DNA from: Gemmatimonadota bacterium
GTDB taxonomy: Bacteria > Gemmatimonadota > Gemmatimonadetes > Longimicrobiales > Gaopeijiaceae
Direction: 5' to 3'
NCBI GenBank assembly: GCA_022827345.1
Contig: JAJDTB010000032.1
Location: 62,001 to 126,000 of the forward strand
DNA length: 64,000 bases
Position numbers and translations under genes: made by a program
Part shown: one piece after another, positions 28,429 through 36,624 of the stretch
Position numbering within the stretch: the first letter of the stretch is position 1
How the letters are laid out: each line of letters begins with the position of its first letter
The notes under the pieces: model-generated
Databases searched by the model: none
Seen by the model: only the letters and a program-made list of their open reading frames with translations
Told to the model about the DNA's origin: nothing

Positions 28429-28457
28429 AAGATACGGGCGCGTCGACGGAGATTCAA
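28429..28457 (-). promoter_or_regulatory. Candidate promoter of the nuo operon
   Basis: On the minus strand TTGAAT (28457-28452) and TATCTT (28434-28429) are spaced by 17 bases, each matching the sigma70 consensus at four positions. A transcript from here would have a leader of about 115 bases and contain the palindrome at 28394-28407. Confidence 0.4.
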
Positions 28458-28671
28458 GTTCGGTCTCGTCCCGCGGCACATGAGGGCGAACGGCCGTTTG
28501 TACGGCGGGTCCCGTGGAGCAGCGGCGTACTTGGCACCCAATCGCGCCTTGGGCTACCTTGGCGATGCCCTACAGCGGCCGAGCCTCAGCCCGTGCCCTG
28601 CCCCCGGGACCCCCGCGCCGGCATGCAGACGCGCCGCCCGATCATCCTCGACACCGCCTGCAAGACACCAC

Positions 28672-29226
28672 ATGCCCGTCAAGAACGACCGCTGGATCCG
28701 CAAGATGGCCCTTGAGCAGGGCATGATCGAGCCCTTCGAGCCCGGCCAGGTCAGAAACGGAAGCATCTCCTACGGACTCTCGTCCTTCGGCTACGACATC
28801 CGGGTCGCGCCCGAGTTCAAGGTGTTCACCAACGTGCACAACCTGGTGGTCGACCCCAAGGATTTCGACGAGCGCTCCTTCGTGAACGTCAAGGACGCGG
28901 ACTGCATCATTCCACCCAATTCCTTCGCGCTCGCCCGCACCGTGGAGCATTTCCGCATCCCGCGGGACGTGCTCGTCCTGTGCGTCGGCAAGAGCACCTA
29001 CGCCCGGTGCGGGATCATCGTCAACGTGACGCCGCTGGAGCCCACCTGGGAGGGGTACCTGACGCTCGAGATCTCCAACACCACCCCCCTGCCCGCCCGA
29101 ATCTACGGGGACGAGGGCATCGCCCAGCTGGTGTTCTTTCAGGGGGACGAGCCGCCCGAGACCACCTACGCCGACCGGGAAGGCAAGTACCAGGGCCAGG
29201 TGGGGGTGACGCTGCCGCGGCTGTAG
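28672..29226 (+). CDS. dcd: dCTP deaminase
   Basis: A 184-residue enzyme of the dUTPase fold that converts dCTP to dUTP for thymidylate synthesis. Core text includes [16 protein letters not shown], the [31 protein letters not shown] block with the catalytic Glu region, and the C-terminal [11 protein letters not shown] lid. The ATG at 28672 marks the start of homology-like text. No Shine-Dalgarno is visible, and the frame is open upstream without conserved content. It stands alone, facing the FKBP gene tail to tail. Confidence 0.93.
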   Translation: MPVKNDRWIRKMALEQGMIEPFEPGQVRNGSISYGLSSFGYDIRVAPEFKVFTNVHNLVVDPKDFDERSFVNVKDADCIIPPNSFALARTVEHFRIPRDVLVLCVGKSTYARCGIIVNVTPLEPTWEGYLTLEISNTTPLPARIYGDEGIAQLVFFQGDEPPETTYADREGKYQGQVGVTLPRL

Positions 29227-29287
29227 CCCGAGGCCGGGGCCACGGCACGACTTGCGAAGCGCCCCCCGGGCGGACCCGGCAACCGAC

Positions 29288-29851
29288 CTACGGTTCCGCC
29301 GCGGTCAACTCCAGGACATACACCAGTACCGCATTGCCGGGCACGCGGCCGTCCGGCGATCCCCTGGCGCCGAAGGCCAGCTGCGGCGGGATGACGAGCT
29401 GGCGTTCTCCCCCGACGCGCATGTCTTCGAGGCCGACGTCCCAGCCGGCGATGGTCTGTCCGCTGCCGATCAGATAGTAGACCTCCCCGTCGAACGGGCT
29501 GACGAAGGCTCCGGGCGAGAATTCGTTGATCGGGTACATGCCCTGGTCGACAGCGGTCCCGTCGTGGAGCCAGCCCTGATAGTTGAACCTCACACCGCGC
29601 TGCTGCCCGACGCGTTCGCCCCCTCCCACCACGAGATCGCGCACATAGAGGCCCGAAGGGAGAAGCGTCATCTGGCGGAGGTCGACGCCCAGCGACGGGG
29701 CAAAGACCAGGCTCTCGATATCCGGGGGACCGGGGTCGACGGGTCCGTTGTCGCCGCCGCAGGCGAACGAGCCTGCCAGGAGCGCCATCGCCGGAAGCGC
29801 GACGCCCCGCAATCCGGCCAGCCGACGGCCCGAGAGCCCGGAGCGGTTCAC
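29288..29851 (-). CDS. FKBP-type peptidyl-prolyl isomerase lipoprotein
   Basis: A 187-residue protein from a GTG at 29851; an ATG at 29911 would add 20 polar residues. The lipoprotein signal ends LLAGSFAC. The mature part has a short N-domain, then an FKBP domain: VRFNYQGWLHDGTAVDQG, YYLIGSGQTIAGWDVGLEDMRVGGERQLVIPPQLAFG, and VPGNAVLVYVLELTAAEP. These keep the FKBP core (VIxGWxxGLxxM-like text and the IPPxLAYG-like turn). It probably helps folding of envelope proteins outside the inner membrane. Confidence 0.88.
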   Translation of the reverse strand: MNRSGLSGRRLAGLRGVALPAMALLAGSFACGGDNGPVDPGPPDIESLVFAPSLGVDLRQMTLLPSGLYVRDLVVGGGERVGQQRGVRFNYQGWLHDGTAVDQGMYPINEFSPGAFVSPFDGEVYYLIGSGQTIAGWDVGLEDMRVGGERQLVIPPQLAFGARGSPDGRVPGNAVLVYVLELTAAEP

Positions 29852-30132
29852 GAAGGCCCGCTCGCGTCGTGGGCAATCCGGCCGCCCGGCATCGTCAGCC
29901 CGACCCCGCACCCGAACACGGCAAGGGCCAGCACCGGCGGGGCGAGATGCAGGCGGGAGCGGCGCGCAACGGTTCGGGAGCGTATCATTGGTTGTCCGAG
30001 TTCATGCGGCTCGGGTCGGTGTTACACCGGATTCAGGTGGGTGCCGCCTTCGGATGGAGGCGGCAAGGTAGACTGGAAAGAGTCACGCTGTGCGGCAAGC
30101 CGCGGGAGCGGCGCACCGCGGGGAGAAGCGAA

Positions 30133-30903
30133 ATGAGAAGGCTGCTCGGAAGTTGCGCGCTGGGAACCGCGCTGCTGGTCCTCATCGGGGGTTGGACGGG
30201 GCCGCGGCCCGACGACGAAATGGCGGAGGCGCTGGTCGACGGCTGGATCGAGGCCCTTGGCGGGATGGAGACCTACTGGAAGCTGCGCAGCGCCCGCTAC
30301 ACGCTCACGACCGAGATCTGGGACCCCGAGAGCGGCCGACTCCGCCGCGCCCGGCCGCGCTACGTGACCCTCGCCAAGCTCGAGACCGGCGAGGTTGCGC
30401 GCATCGAGCGCTGGGAGGGGAACGACTTCATCCAGCACGGCTACGATGGCGTGCAGGAGTGGGCCGTGATGAACGGCGAGCCCCTCGGGCCCGGAGACAT
30501 GGACTACGACCAGGCGCGCTACGTGTCCGGCGATGTCCACTACTGGATCGGCCTGCCCTTCAAGCTCAGGGATCCCGGGGTCTTCCTGCACTACGACGGC
30601 ACTGACGGGGACGGTCGCCACCAGGTGCGCGTGACCTTCGGAGAGGGCGTCGGAGACCACAGCGACACCTGGTACTATGCCTTCGAGGACGGCCGCGCGA
30701 TGCCGGTCTCGATCGGATACCGCGAGGATGGACGGCAGAACATCAGCCGGACGTATTGGGAGGATGTTCGGGAGGTGGACGGCTACATCTTCACCGGCCG
30801 GCGCGTGCACATCAACGCCGACGGCAAGGTGTGGAAGGTTCTGGTGACGTCCGACTTCGAACTGAACCCGGAGATTGATCCGGCGGTCTTCAGTCGGCCG
30901 TAG
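30133..30903 (+). CDS. Exported protein, LolA-like fold suspected
   Basis: A 256-residue protein with GGGAGAAG before its ATG and a signal segment (LLGSCALGTALLVLIGGW). The mature part starts with EALVDGWIEALGGMETYWKLRSARYTLTTEIWDP and continues as alternating strands of about ten residues, ending KVWKVLVTSDFELNPEIDPAVFSRP. That ending (FELNPxIDPAxFxxP) is typical of outer-membrane lipoprotein-sorting or carrier-like half-barrel proteins, by memory of the fold. No catalytic motif is visible. It faces mdh tail to tail with a 16-bp gap. Confidence 0.75.
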   Translation: MRRLLGSCALGTALLVLIGGWTGPRPDDEMAEALVDGWIEALGGMETYWKLRSARYTLTTEIWDPESGRLRRARPRYVTLAKLETGEVARIERWEGNDFIQHGYDGVQEWAVMNGEPLGPGDMDYDQARYVSGDVHYWIGLPFKLRDPGVFLHYDGTDGDGRHQVRVTFGEGVGDHSDTWYYAFEDGRAMPVSIGYREDGRQNISRTYWEDVREVDGYIFTGRRVHINADGKVWKVLVTSDFELNPEIDPAVFSRP

Positions 30904-30919
30904 AGGCCTCCGGCCCCGG

Positions 30920-31846
30920 TCAGAGGCTTGCCATCACCCGGCGCACGTGGTCGGCGCTGCCGGCCAGCGCCGCGCTTTCGGCCTCCGTCAGGTCGACTTC
31001 GACGACTTCCTGGAGCCCGCCCGCCCCCAGCTTGCAGGGCACGCCCAGGTAGATCCCCTCCTGGCCGTATTCGCCCTCGAGATAAGCGGCCGCGGGAAGG
31101 ATCCGGCGCTTGTTCTTCACGATGGACTCGGCCATCTGTACCGCCGCGGCTGAAGGCGCGTAATAGGCGCTCCCGGTCTTCAGGAACCTGACGATCTCCG
31201 CGCCCCCGTTGCGGGTGCGCTCGATGATTGCGTCGAGCCGGTCCTGCGCGATCAGGCGTGAGACCGGGATGCCGCTCACTGCCGTGTACGACACCAGCGG
31301 CACCATCGTGTCGCCGTGCCCGCCGAGGACCATCGCCTGGATGTCCTCCACGCTCACGTCCAGCTCCATGGCGATGAAGGAGCGGAAGCGGGCGGTATCG
31401 AGGACGCCCGCCATCCCGATCACCCGCTCGCGCGGGAACCCGGTCGTCTCCTTGGCGACGTAGGCCATGACGTCCAGCGGGTTGGAGACCACGATGACCA
31501 CCGCGTCGGGCGCGACCCGGGCAATTTCGCTGCTCACCGAGCGCACGATCGCGGCGTTGGTGCGCAGCAGGTCGTCGCGGCTCATCCCCGGCTTGCGCGC
31601 GATCCCGGCCGTGACGATGAAGAGGTCCGACCCCGCGGCCGGTTCATAGTCGTTCGCGCCGACGACCATCGTGTCGAAACCCTCGACCGGCGCGCTCTCC
31701 CACTGGTCGAGCGCCTTCCCCTGCGGAATCCCGTCGAGGATGTCGATGAGCACGACCTCTTCGCACAACTCCTTCTCGGCGAGACGCTGGGCACAGACCT
31801 CGCCCACATGTCCCGCGCCGACCACCGTGATCTTCCTGGCAGACAT
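30920..31846 (-). CDS. mdh: Malate dehydrogenase, LDH-like type
   Basis: A 308-residue enzyme, with the Rossmann motif [13 protein letters not shown] at the start, the substrate loop [16 protein letters not shown] (catalytic arginines), [13 protein letters not shown], and the catalytic His in [13 protein letters not shown]. The length and the ARKPGMSR loop indicate the LDH-like malate dehydrogenase rather than lactate dehydrogenase. It oxidises malate to oxaloacetate in the TCA cycle; icd, another TCA gene, is 27 kb away. It is transcribed after moaA with a 91-bp gap. Confidence 0.94.
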   Translation of the reverse strand: MSARKITVVGAGHVGEVCAQRLAEKELCEEVVLIDILDGIPQGKALDQWESAPVEGFDTMVVGANDYEPAAGSDLFIVTAGIARKPGMSRDDLLRTNAAIVRSVSSEIARVAPDAVVIVVSNPLDVMAYVAKETTGFPRERVIGMAGVLDTARFRSFIAMELDVSVEDIQAMVLGGHGDTMVPLVSYTAVSGIPVSRLIAQDRLDAIIERTRNGGAEIVRFLKTGSAYYAPSAAAVQMAESIVKNKRRILPAAAYLEGEYGQEGIYLGVPCKLGAGGLQEVVEVDLTEAESAALAGSADHVRRVMASL

Positions 31847-31937
31847 CAGTGCACTGCTCCATGGCTGTTGATGTGGACTGGCAAAGGCTCCGGGATGGCC
31901 CGGACGACAAGGAATCTGTCAGATGCAGGGAGTCCTG

Positions 31938-32960
31938 TCATCCACCCGTTTGCGAAAGCGCGATGAGTCCCCCGGATCCGGCCGACGATCCCTGGACGAG
32001 GAGGTGCTTCTCGGGCTTGATCCGCAGCGTCTCCTCGATCAGCGGCCGCAAGTCCTCCCGGCGCCTGAGCGCGTCGCGCAGCGGGGTCTGGATGGTCCCG
32101 AAAAGGCAGGGGCGCAGCTGGCCGTCGGCGGTGAGGCGCATGCGGTTGCAGCGGCTGCAGAAGTTGTGGCTCATGGGGGTGATGACGCCGATCGTGCCGC
32201 GTGCTCCGGGGAAGCTGAAGTATGTGGCGGGACCGTTGCCGGGCGGACCCGGGACCGGCTCCAGCGCGTGCACCTCGGAGACGGCGGCGAGCGCTTCGTC
32301 GCAGGAGAGGAAGTTCGACGCGCTCAGTTCCAGGTTCGACTCGGTCGGCATGACCTCGATGAAGCGCACGTGGAGGGGGCGCTGGCGGGAGAGTTCGGCG
32401 AAGTCCGCGACCTCGTCGTCGTTCTCGCCCCGCATGAGCACCACGTTGATCTTGATGGGGTCGAAACCGATCGCTTCGGCCGCGTCGAGGCCCTGCAGCA
32501 CCCTGGCCAGCGTGCCGGGGCGGCGGGCGATGGCGTCGGCCCGGTCCGGTCGCAGCGTATCCAGGGAGATGTTCACCCGGGTGACTCCGGCGTCCCTGAG
32601 GCTGCGGGCCATGGGTGCGAGCAGGACGGCGTTGGTCGAGAGCGCGATGTCCTCGATGCCCGGAATTGACGAAAGGAGCGCCACCAGGCGGGGCAGATCC
32701 TTGCGGACCAGGGGCTCGCCCCCGGTCAGCCGGAGCCGCTTCAGCCCCATCTCCGCCATCACCCTCACGACCTCGGCGATCTCCTCGTAATCCAGGATCT
32801 CGTCGCGCCGGAGCCACGGCAGCCCCTCCTCGGGCATGCAATACACGCAGCGCAGATTGCATTTGTCGGTGACCGAAATGCGCAAGTACTCGATGCGGCG
32901 GCCGAAGCCGTCGACCATCTCGCGGGTCATCGCCGCTGCGCCGTTGCGAGTCGGGAGCAC
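31938..32960 (-). CDS. moaA: GTP 3',8-cyclase (molybdenum cofactor biosynthesis)
   Basis: A 340-residue radical SAM enzyme that, with MoaC, turns GTP into cyclic pyranopterin. The SAM cluster is CNLRCVYC, followed by LRLTGGEPLVRKDLP; the second, substrate-binding cluster is CSRCNRMRLTADGQLRPC. The C-terminus ends GSGGLIALSQTGG, the activating Gly-Gly tail expected of MoaA. A GTG at 32960 is used here, 2 bases beyond the moaE stop; an ATG at 32930 is an alternative. Confidence 0.95.
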   Translation of the reverse strand: MLPTRNGAAAMTREMVDGFGRRIEYLRISVTDKCNLRCVYCMPEEGLPWLRRDEILDYEEIAEVVRVMAEMGLKRLRLTGGEPLVRKDLPRLVALLSSIPGIEDIALSTNAVLLAPMARSLRDAGVTRVNISLDTLRPDRADAIARRPGTLARVLQGLDAAEAIGFDPIKINVVLMRGENDDEVADFAELSRQRPLHVRFIEVMPTESNLELSASNFLSCDEALAAVSEVHALEPVPGPPGNGPATYFSFPGARGTIGVITPMSHNFCSRCNRMRLTADGQLRPCLFGTIQTPLRDALRRREDLRPLIEETLRIKPEKHLLVQGSSAGSGGLIALSQTGG

Positions 32961-32964
32961 GCTC

Positions 32965-33411
32965 TCAGCTCACTTTTCCGCACTGCGCCGCCGGGACGCG
33001 TCCCTCCAGCCACTCCGCGTCGCGGTCGAGATAGTGCTCCCGCTTCCAGACCGGCAGCCGCTTCTTGATCTCCTCGATCACGTACCTGGCCGCATCGAAC
33101 GCCTCCGCGCGGTGCGGGGTCGAGGCGGCGATCGCCACGCTGACCTCGCCTATGGCCAGCGTCCCCAGTCGATGGACGGCGGCGATGCGGTCGCTTCCGG
33201 CGCGCCCGGCGGCTTCTTCCACGATCGCGGCCAACTGTTCGCGCGCCATTTCCCCGTATCCCTCGTAGTCCATCCCGGACACGGGCCGCGCGTCGTTGTG
33301 GTTGCGGACGATCCCCAGAAACAGGGCGACCGCGCCGTCCTCGGGATCGCCGACGCGTTCCAGGACGCGGGCGGTATCGATGGGGTCGGAGGTGACGTCG
33401 CTCCAGATCAT
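32965..33411 (-). CDS. moaE: Molybdopterin synthase catalytic subunit
   Basis: A 148-residue MoaE. It has GAVALFLGIVRNHNDARPV, the R-x-HN segment near the active site, MDYEGYGEMAREQL, HRLGTLAIGEVSVAIAASTPHR, and the catalytic lysines in YVIEEIKKRLPVWKREHY. It uses the thiocarboxylated MoaD tail to add sulfur to cyclic pyranopterin. It lies between moaD (3-bp gap) and moaA. Confidence 0.95.
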   Translation of the reverse strand: MIWSDVTSDPIDTARVLERVGDPEDGAVALFLGIVRNHNDARPVSGMDYEGYGEMAREQLAAIVEEAAGRAGSDRIAAVHRLGTLAIGEVSVAIAASTPHRAEAFDAARYVIEEIKKRLPVWKREHYLDRDAEWLEGRVPAAQCGKVS

Positions 33412-33414
33412 CGT

Positions 33415-33660
33415 TCAGCCACCCGCCACGGGAGGAATCAACGCGACCTCATCGCCCTCCGCGAGCACCGTGGCACCATTCGCGTAGCGGCGATTGACGG
33501 CGACGGCCGCGCGTTCCGGCAACGACGCCCATCCACCACCCCGGCAGCGCAACGCCTCCAGCAGGGCGCCGACGGTCGAATTCGCGGGAAGGGACACTAC
33601 CGTGTTGTCGGAGCCGGCGAGATCACGGTGCGCGGCGAAGAGAAGTACGGTGACATCCAC
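33415..33660 (-). CDS. moaD: Molybdopterin synthase sulfur carrier subunit
   Basis: An 81-residue ubiquitin-like protein that ends in the essential Gly-Gly (VALIPPVAGG). The N-terminal strand is MDVTVLLFAAHRDLAG, and VAVNRRYANGATVLAEGDEVALIPPV precedes the tail, as in MoaD. It carries the sulfur used by MoaE, encoded immediately downstream. Confidence 0.93.
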   Translation of the reverse strand: MDVTVLLFAAHRDLAGSDNTVVSLPANSTVGALLEALRCRGGGWASLPERAAVAVNRRYANGATVLAEGDEVALIPPVAGG

Positions 33661-33675
33661 CTGGCGCCTCCAGGA

Positions 33676-34026
33676 TCAGCGCGGAAAACCGTGGCCCCCG
33701 CCGGCACCCGGATAGGAGCCCGGCTCCGGCGACTCCATCCGGTCCAATCGGGCCACCCGCATCCTAAGGTGCTTCGAGGGCTTGAAAACGGGTGCCGATC
33801 GCGCTGGAACCCTCACCGGTTCGCCGGTCCTGGGATTGCGGGCCAGACGGGCCTTGCGATGACGCACCTTGAAGGTGCCGAATCCCCGAATCTCGATATT
33901 CTGACCGGTCGCGAGCGCCTGCTTCACCGCGTTCAGGAACCCGTCCACCACCAGGGCGCAGTCTCTCTTTGTGACTCCGGGGCCGATTGCGTCTGCGACC
34001 TGCTCAACGAGGTCAGCCTTTGTCAT
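33676..34026 (-). CDS. HU/IHF-family DNA-binding protein
   Basis: A 116-residue histone-like protein. The dimerisation helices begin MTKADLVEQVADAIGPGVTKRD, and the DNA arm includes IEIRGFGTFKVRHRKARLARNPRTGE, with the tip proline in RNPRTGEPV. It binds and bends DNA as a dimer. After the usual 90 residues there is a tail rich in Gly and Pro (MESPEPGSYPGAGGGHGFPR). Its stop is only 15 bp from moaD, so it may share a transcript with the moa genes, which is not a usual partnership. Confidence 0.92.
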   Translation of the reverse strand: MTKADLVEQVADAIGPGVTKRDCALVVDGFLNAVKQALATGQNIEIRGFGTFKVRHRKARLARNPRTGEPVRVPARSAPVFKPSKHLRMRVARLDRMESPEPGSYPGAGGGHGFPR

Positions 34027-34132
34027 CGCCCCCTCCGGAATCGGTGCGCGGCAGCATGTCAGGTGTGGACAGGTAAGTAATCGGGCCAGCCATTCGCAGT
34101 CAAGTAGCGAGTAGTGGTTTCGGCGGTCGTTT

Positions 34133-35299
34133 CTAGCCGTCCCGCGACCCTCGGCGCGCCGCCATCAGGGCGACGAAATCGTCAAACAGATAACTGCTGT
34201 CGTGCGGGCCGGGCGCCGCCTCCGGATGATACTGCACGGCCATGACGGGGAGTGACCGGTGCGAGATCCCCGCGACGGTGCCGTCGTACAGGTTCGTGTG
34301 GGTGATTCTCAGTTCCGGCGCACCGGAAACGTCGTATTCACCACCCGGCCTGACGGCGAATCCGTGGTTCTGCGACGTGATCTCCACCGTACTGAGATCG
34401 TGGTTCTTCACCGGGTGATTGCCGCCGTGGTGTCCGAAGGGAAGCTTGAACGTCTCTCCACCGAAGGCGCGGGCGATCAACTGGTGTCCCAGGCAGATTC
34501 CGAAGACGGGGATCCCGCGCGACGCCACCTCCAGAATGGTCTCTCCGGCCTGCTCCACGGCAGCGGGGTCGCCCGGTCCATTGGAGATGAAGAGCCCGTC
34601 CGGCCGAAGCCCCAACACCTCCTCCGTTCCGGCCCTGGCGGGAAGCACCGTGACTCGGCACCCCCTCTCCGAGAGCAGGCGGGGAGAGCTCGACTTCACG
34701 CCAAAATCGAACGCGGCTACGTGGTATGTTTCGTCTCCCACGGCTCCGACGACATACGGATCGCTGGTCGACACGCCGCACGCGAGCTCCAGTCCCTCCA
34801 TTTCGGGGTGGTCGAGCACCTCCGCAAGCAATTCCGCGGTGGGCACTTCGATCCTGGCGATTCCCCCGCGCATGGCGCCCCGATCGCGGATGTGACGCGT
34901 CAGCGCCCTGGTGTCCACATCCTGGATCCCCGTCACGCCGTGGGCGGCCAGGTACTCTCCCACGGTACCCCGGCTGCGCCAGGAACTGGGCATTCTCGCC
35001 GCCTCCCGCACGATGAAGCCCGACACCTGCGGTCGCGTGGACTCGACATCCAGGGCGTTGGTCCCGTAGTTGCCGATCAGCGGGTAGGTCATTGCCACGA
35101 GCTGACCCGCGTAGGACGGATCGGTCAGGATTTCCTGGTAGCCGGTCATCGAGGTGTTGAAGACCACCTCGCCGATTGCCGGACCCGGAGAACCGAGTGC
35201 CGTACCTTCGAAGCGGCGCCCATCCTCCAGGAGCAGGTAGGCGGAGGCCGGACTCCGGCTGCCGGATGAGGGGTCCGTGTTGTCCGTGCGTTTGATCAT
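34133..35299 (-). CDS. carA: Carbamoyl-phosphate synthase small subunit
   Basis: A 388-residue glutamine amidotransferase subunit. The N-domain has AIGEVVFNTSMTGYQEILTDPSYAGQLVAMTYPLIGNYG, and the triad lies in the C-domain: Cys in FGICLGHQLIARAFGG, His and Glu in AVQYHPEAAPGPHDSSYLFD. It supplies ammonia to CarB for arginine and pyrimidine synthesis. carB is not next to it. The ATG at 35299 is preferred to a TTG one codon earlier. The RNase H homologue starts 71 bp away on the other strand. Confidence 0.95.
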   Translation of the reverse strand: MIKRTDNTDPSSGSRSPASAYLLLEDGRRFEGTALGSPGPAIGEVVFNTSMTGYQEILTDPSYAGQLVAMTYPLIGNYGTNALDVESTRPQVSGFIVREAARMPSSWRSRGTVGEYLAAHGVTGIQDVDTRALTRHIRDRGAMRGGIARIEVPTAELLAEVLDHPEMEGLELACGVSTSDPYVVGAVGDETYHVAAFDFGVKSSSPRLLSERGCRVTVLPARAGTEEVLGLRPDGLFISNGPGDPAAVEQAGETILEVASRGIPVFGICLGHQLIARAFGGETFKLPFGHHGGNHPVKNHDLSTVEITSQNHGFAVRPGGEYDVSGAPELRITHTNLYDGTVAGISHRSLPVMAVQYHPEAAPGPHDSSYLFDDFVALMAARRGSRDG

Positions 35300-35370
35300 C
35301 AAGTGAATCTAGTGGAGCCGCTATCTTCCGTGGAGACCGTTGCCTCGTGTCGCACCAGCAAGGGGAGCGA

Positions 35371-35955
35371 ATGTCAAAGCAATTGCCGGATGTCCACATT
35401 CATGCGGACGAGTCCTGCCTGGGAAACCAGTTCAAGGGACGGGACCGGCCCGGTGGGGCGGCGGCGCTGCTGGAGTACTGGACCGGCTCGGAGTGGAAGC
35501 GGCGCGATGTGTGGTCCTCGGACCCGTCCACGACGAACAACCGCATGGCGCTGACGAGCGCGATCCTGCCGCTCGGAGCGCTGCGCGAGCCCTGCCGGGT
35601 GCGTTTCGTGTCGGATTCCCAGTACCTGGTCAAGGGAGCCTCGCAGTGGATGCCGGGGTGGAAGCGGCGGGGGTGGAAGAGAAAGGGCGGCCCGATCGAG
35701 AACCTCGGCCTCTGGCGCGACCTGGATCGCATCGCGTCGGGGCACGTGGTGACGTGGCGGTGGGTGAAGGGCCATGCCGGCGATCCGCGGAACGAATACG
35801 TGGACCATCTGGCGCAGCGCGCCGCCACCGAGCTCTCCGCCGCGAGGAAGCCGGTGCCGTCGGGGTTCGAGGACTGGCTCGAGAGCGAACGCGAGGCCGG
35901 GCGCTACCTCGACTGCTTCGAGTTCGCCGCTCCGGGATCGTCGACGGAGCCGTAG
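35371..35955 (+). CDS. RNase HI-family protein with one catalytic residue replaced
   Basis: A 194-residue protein with AGGGGAGCGA directly before the ATG. It has the RNase HI pattern: Asp13 (HIHADESCLGN), the NNRM helix at 56-59, Asp82 (SDSQYLVKG), a basic Trp-rich handle (WMPGWKRRGWKRKGG), His135 (KGHAGDP) and Asp145 (NEYVDHLA). The glutamate that normally follows NNRM (E48 of the E. coli enzyme) is alanine here (NNRMALTSAI, residue 60). A neighbouring glutamate, Glu14, may substitute; this is inference. A C-terminal tail follows the domain. The last 52 bases overlap the convergent lipB gene. Confidence 0.88.
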   Translation: MSKQLPDVHIHADESCLGNQFKGRDRPGGAAALLEYWTGSEWKRRDVWSSDPSTTNNRMALTSAILPLGALREPCRVRFVSDSQYLVKGASQWMPGWKRRGWKRKGGPIENLGLWRDLDRIASGHVVTWRWVKGHAGDPRNEYVDHLAQRAATELSAARKPVPSGFEDWLESEREAGRYLDCFEFAAPGSSTEP

Positions 35956-36608
35956 CCGAAGACCTCCCTCAGCGCCTGGACGACGGCGGGCGCGGTTTCC
36001 CGGGGCGTCACGGTGCGGCCGAGGAGGCGGCTGACGCTCGTGACCGGGCGGCCGCTCAGGCCACAGGGCACGATGGTGTCGAAGAAGGAGAGGTCGGTGT
36101 CCGTATTGAGGGCGAAGCCGTGAGAGGTGATCCACCCGGACGAGACCCGGATCCCGATGGCCGCGACCTTGGCGTCGTCGACCCACACGCCGGTGGCGCT
36201 GTCGTCGCGCCGTCCCGTGATCGCGAAGGCGCTCAGCGTCCCGAGGAGGACGTCTTCGAGGCTGCGCAGATAGAGGTGGAGGTCCTTCCGGTCGGGCTTG
36301 AGGTCGAGGATCGGATAGGCGACGAGCTGTCCCGGACCGTGGTAGGTCACATCGCCCCCGCGCCCCGTCTCGAAGAGCCCGATGCCGCGAGCGGCAAGCT
36401 CGGGTTCGGAGAGCAGTACATGGTCCCGATGCGCGGACGATCCCAGGGTGATGACGTGCGGGTGTTCGAGCAGCAGCAGGGTATCCGGCACATCCCCGCG
36501 CCGGCGCCGCTCGACGAGTTCCGCCTGCATGGCCAGCGCATCGGCGTATTCGACGCGTCCCGGGTAGCGCACCGCGAGGGTGCGGTCTGCCCACACAGCT
36601 CCTGCCAA
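35904..36608 (-). CDS. lipB: Lipoyl(octanoyl) transferase
   Basis: A 234-residue LipB. It starts at a TTG with GGAGG five bases upstream. Motifs: LEHPHVITLGSSAHRDHVL, ETGRGGDVTYHGPGQLVAYPI, and the Lys/Cys dyad in AKVAAIGIRVSSGWITSHG and VPCGLSGRPVTS. It moves octanoate from acyl carrier protein to the lipoyl lysine of dehydrogenase E2 subunits. The E2 gene lies directly upstream (17-bp gap), which gives the enzyme its substrate in the same transcript. Its 3' end overlaps the RNase H homologue on the other strand. Confidence 0.94.
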   Translation of the reverse strand: MAGAVWADRTLAVRYPGRVEYADALAMQAELVERRRRGDVPDTLLLLEHPHVITLGSSAHRDHVLLSEPELAARGIGLFETGRGGDVTYHGPGQLVAYPILDLKPDRKDLHLYLRSLEDVLLGTLSAFAITGRRDDSATGVWVDDAKVAAIGIRVSSGWITSHGFALNTDTDLSFFDTIVPCGLSGRPVTSVSRLLGRTVTPRETAPAVVQALREVFGYGSVDDPGAANSKQSR

Positions 36609-36624
36609 CGTCGCCTCCGCCGCG

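Larger units (their letters stand above)
28310..28671. other. Divergent intergenic region between nuoA and dcd
   Basis: This 362-bp stretch is the longest one without a gene. It holds a plausible minus-strand promoter (28429-28457) for nuo and a 14-base palindrome (28394-28407). A 65-codon minus-strand frame (28282-28479) overlaps nuoA and lacks family features, so I do not count it. The part from 28480 to 28671 is open in the dcd frame but has no conserved protein text and no ribosome site; I see nothing else in it. Confidence 0.6.

Noticed and set aside
28282-28479. A 65-codon minus-strand frame overlapping the nuoA start
   Set aside because: No ribosome site, no family features, and it would cover the likely nuo promoter and palindrome.
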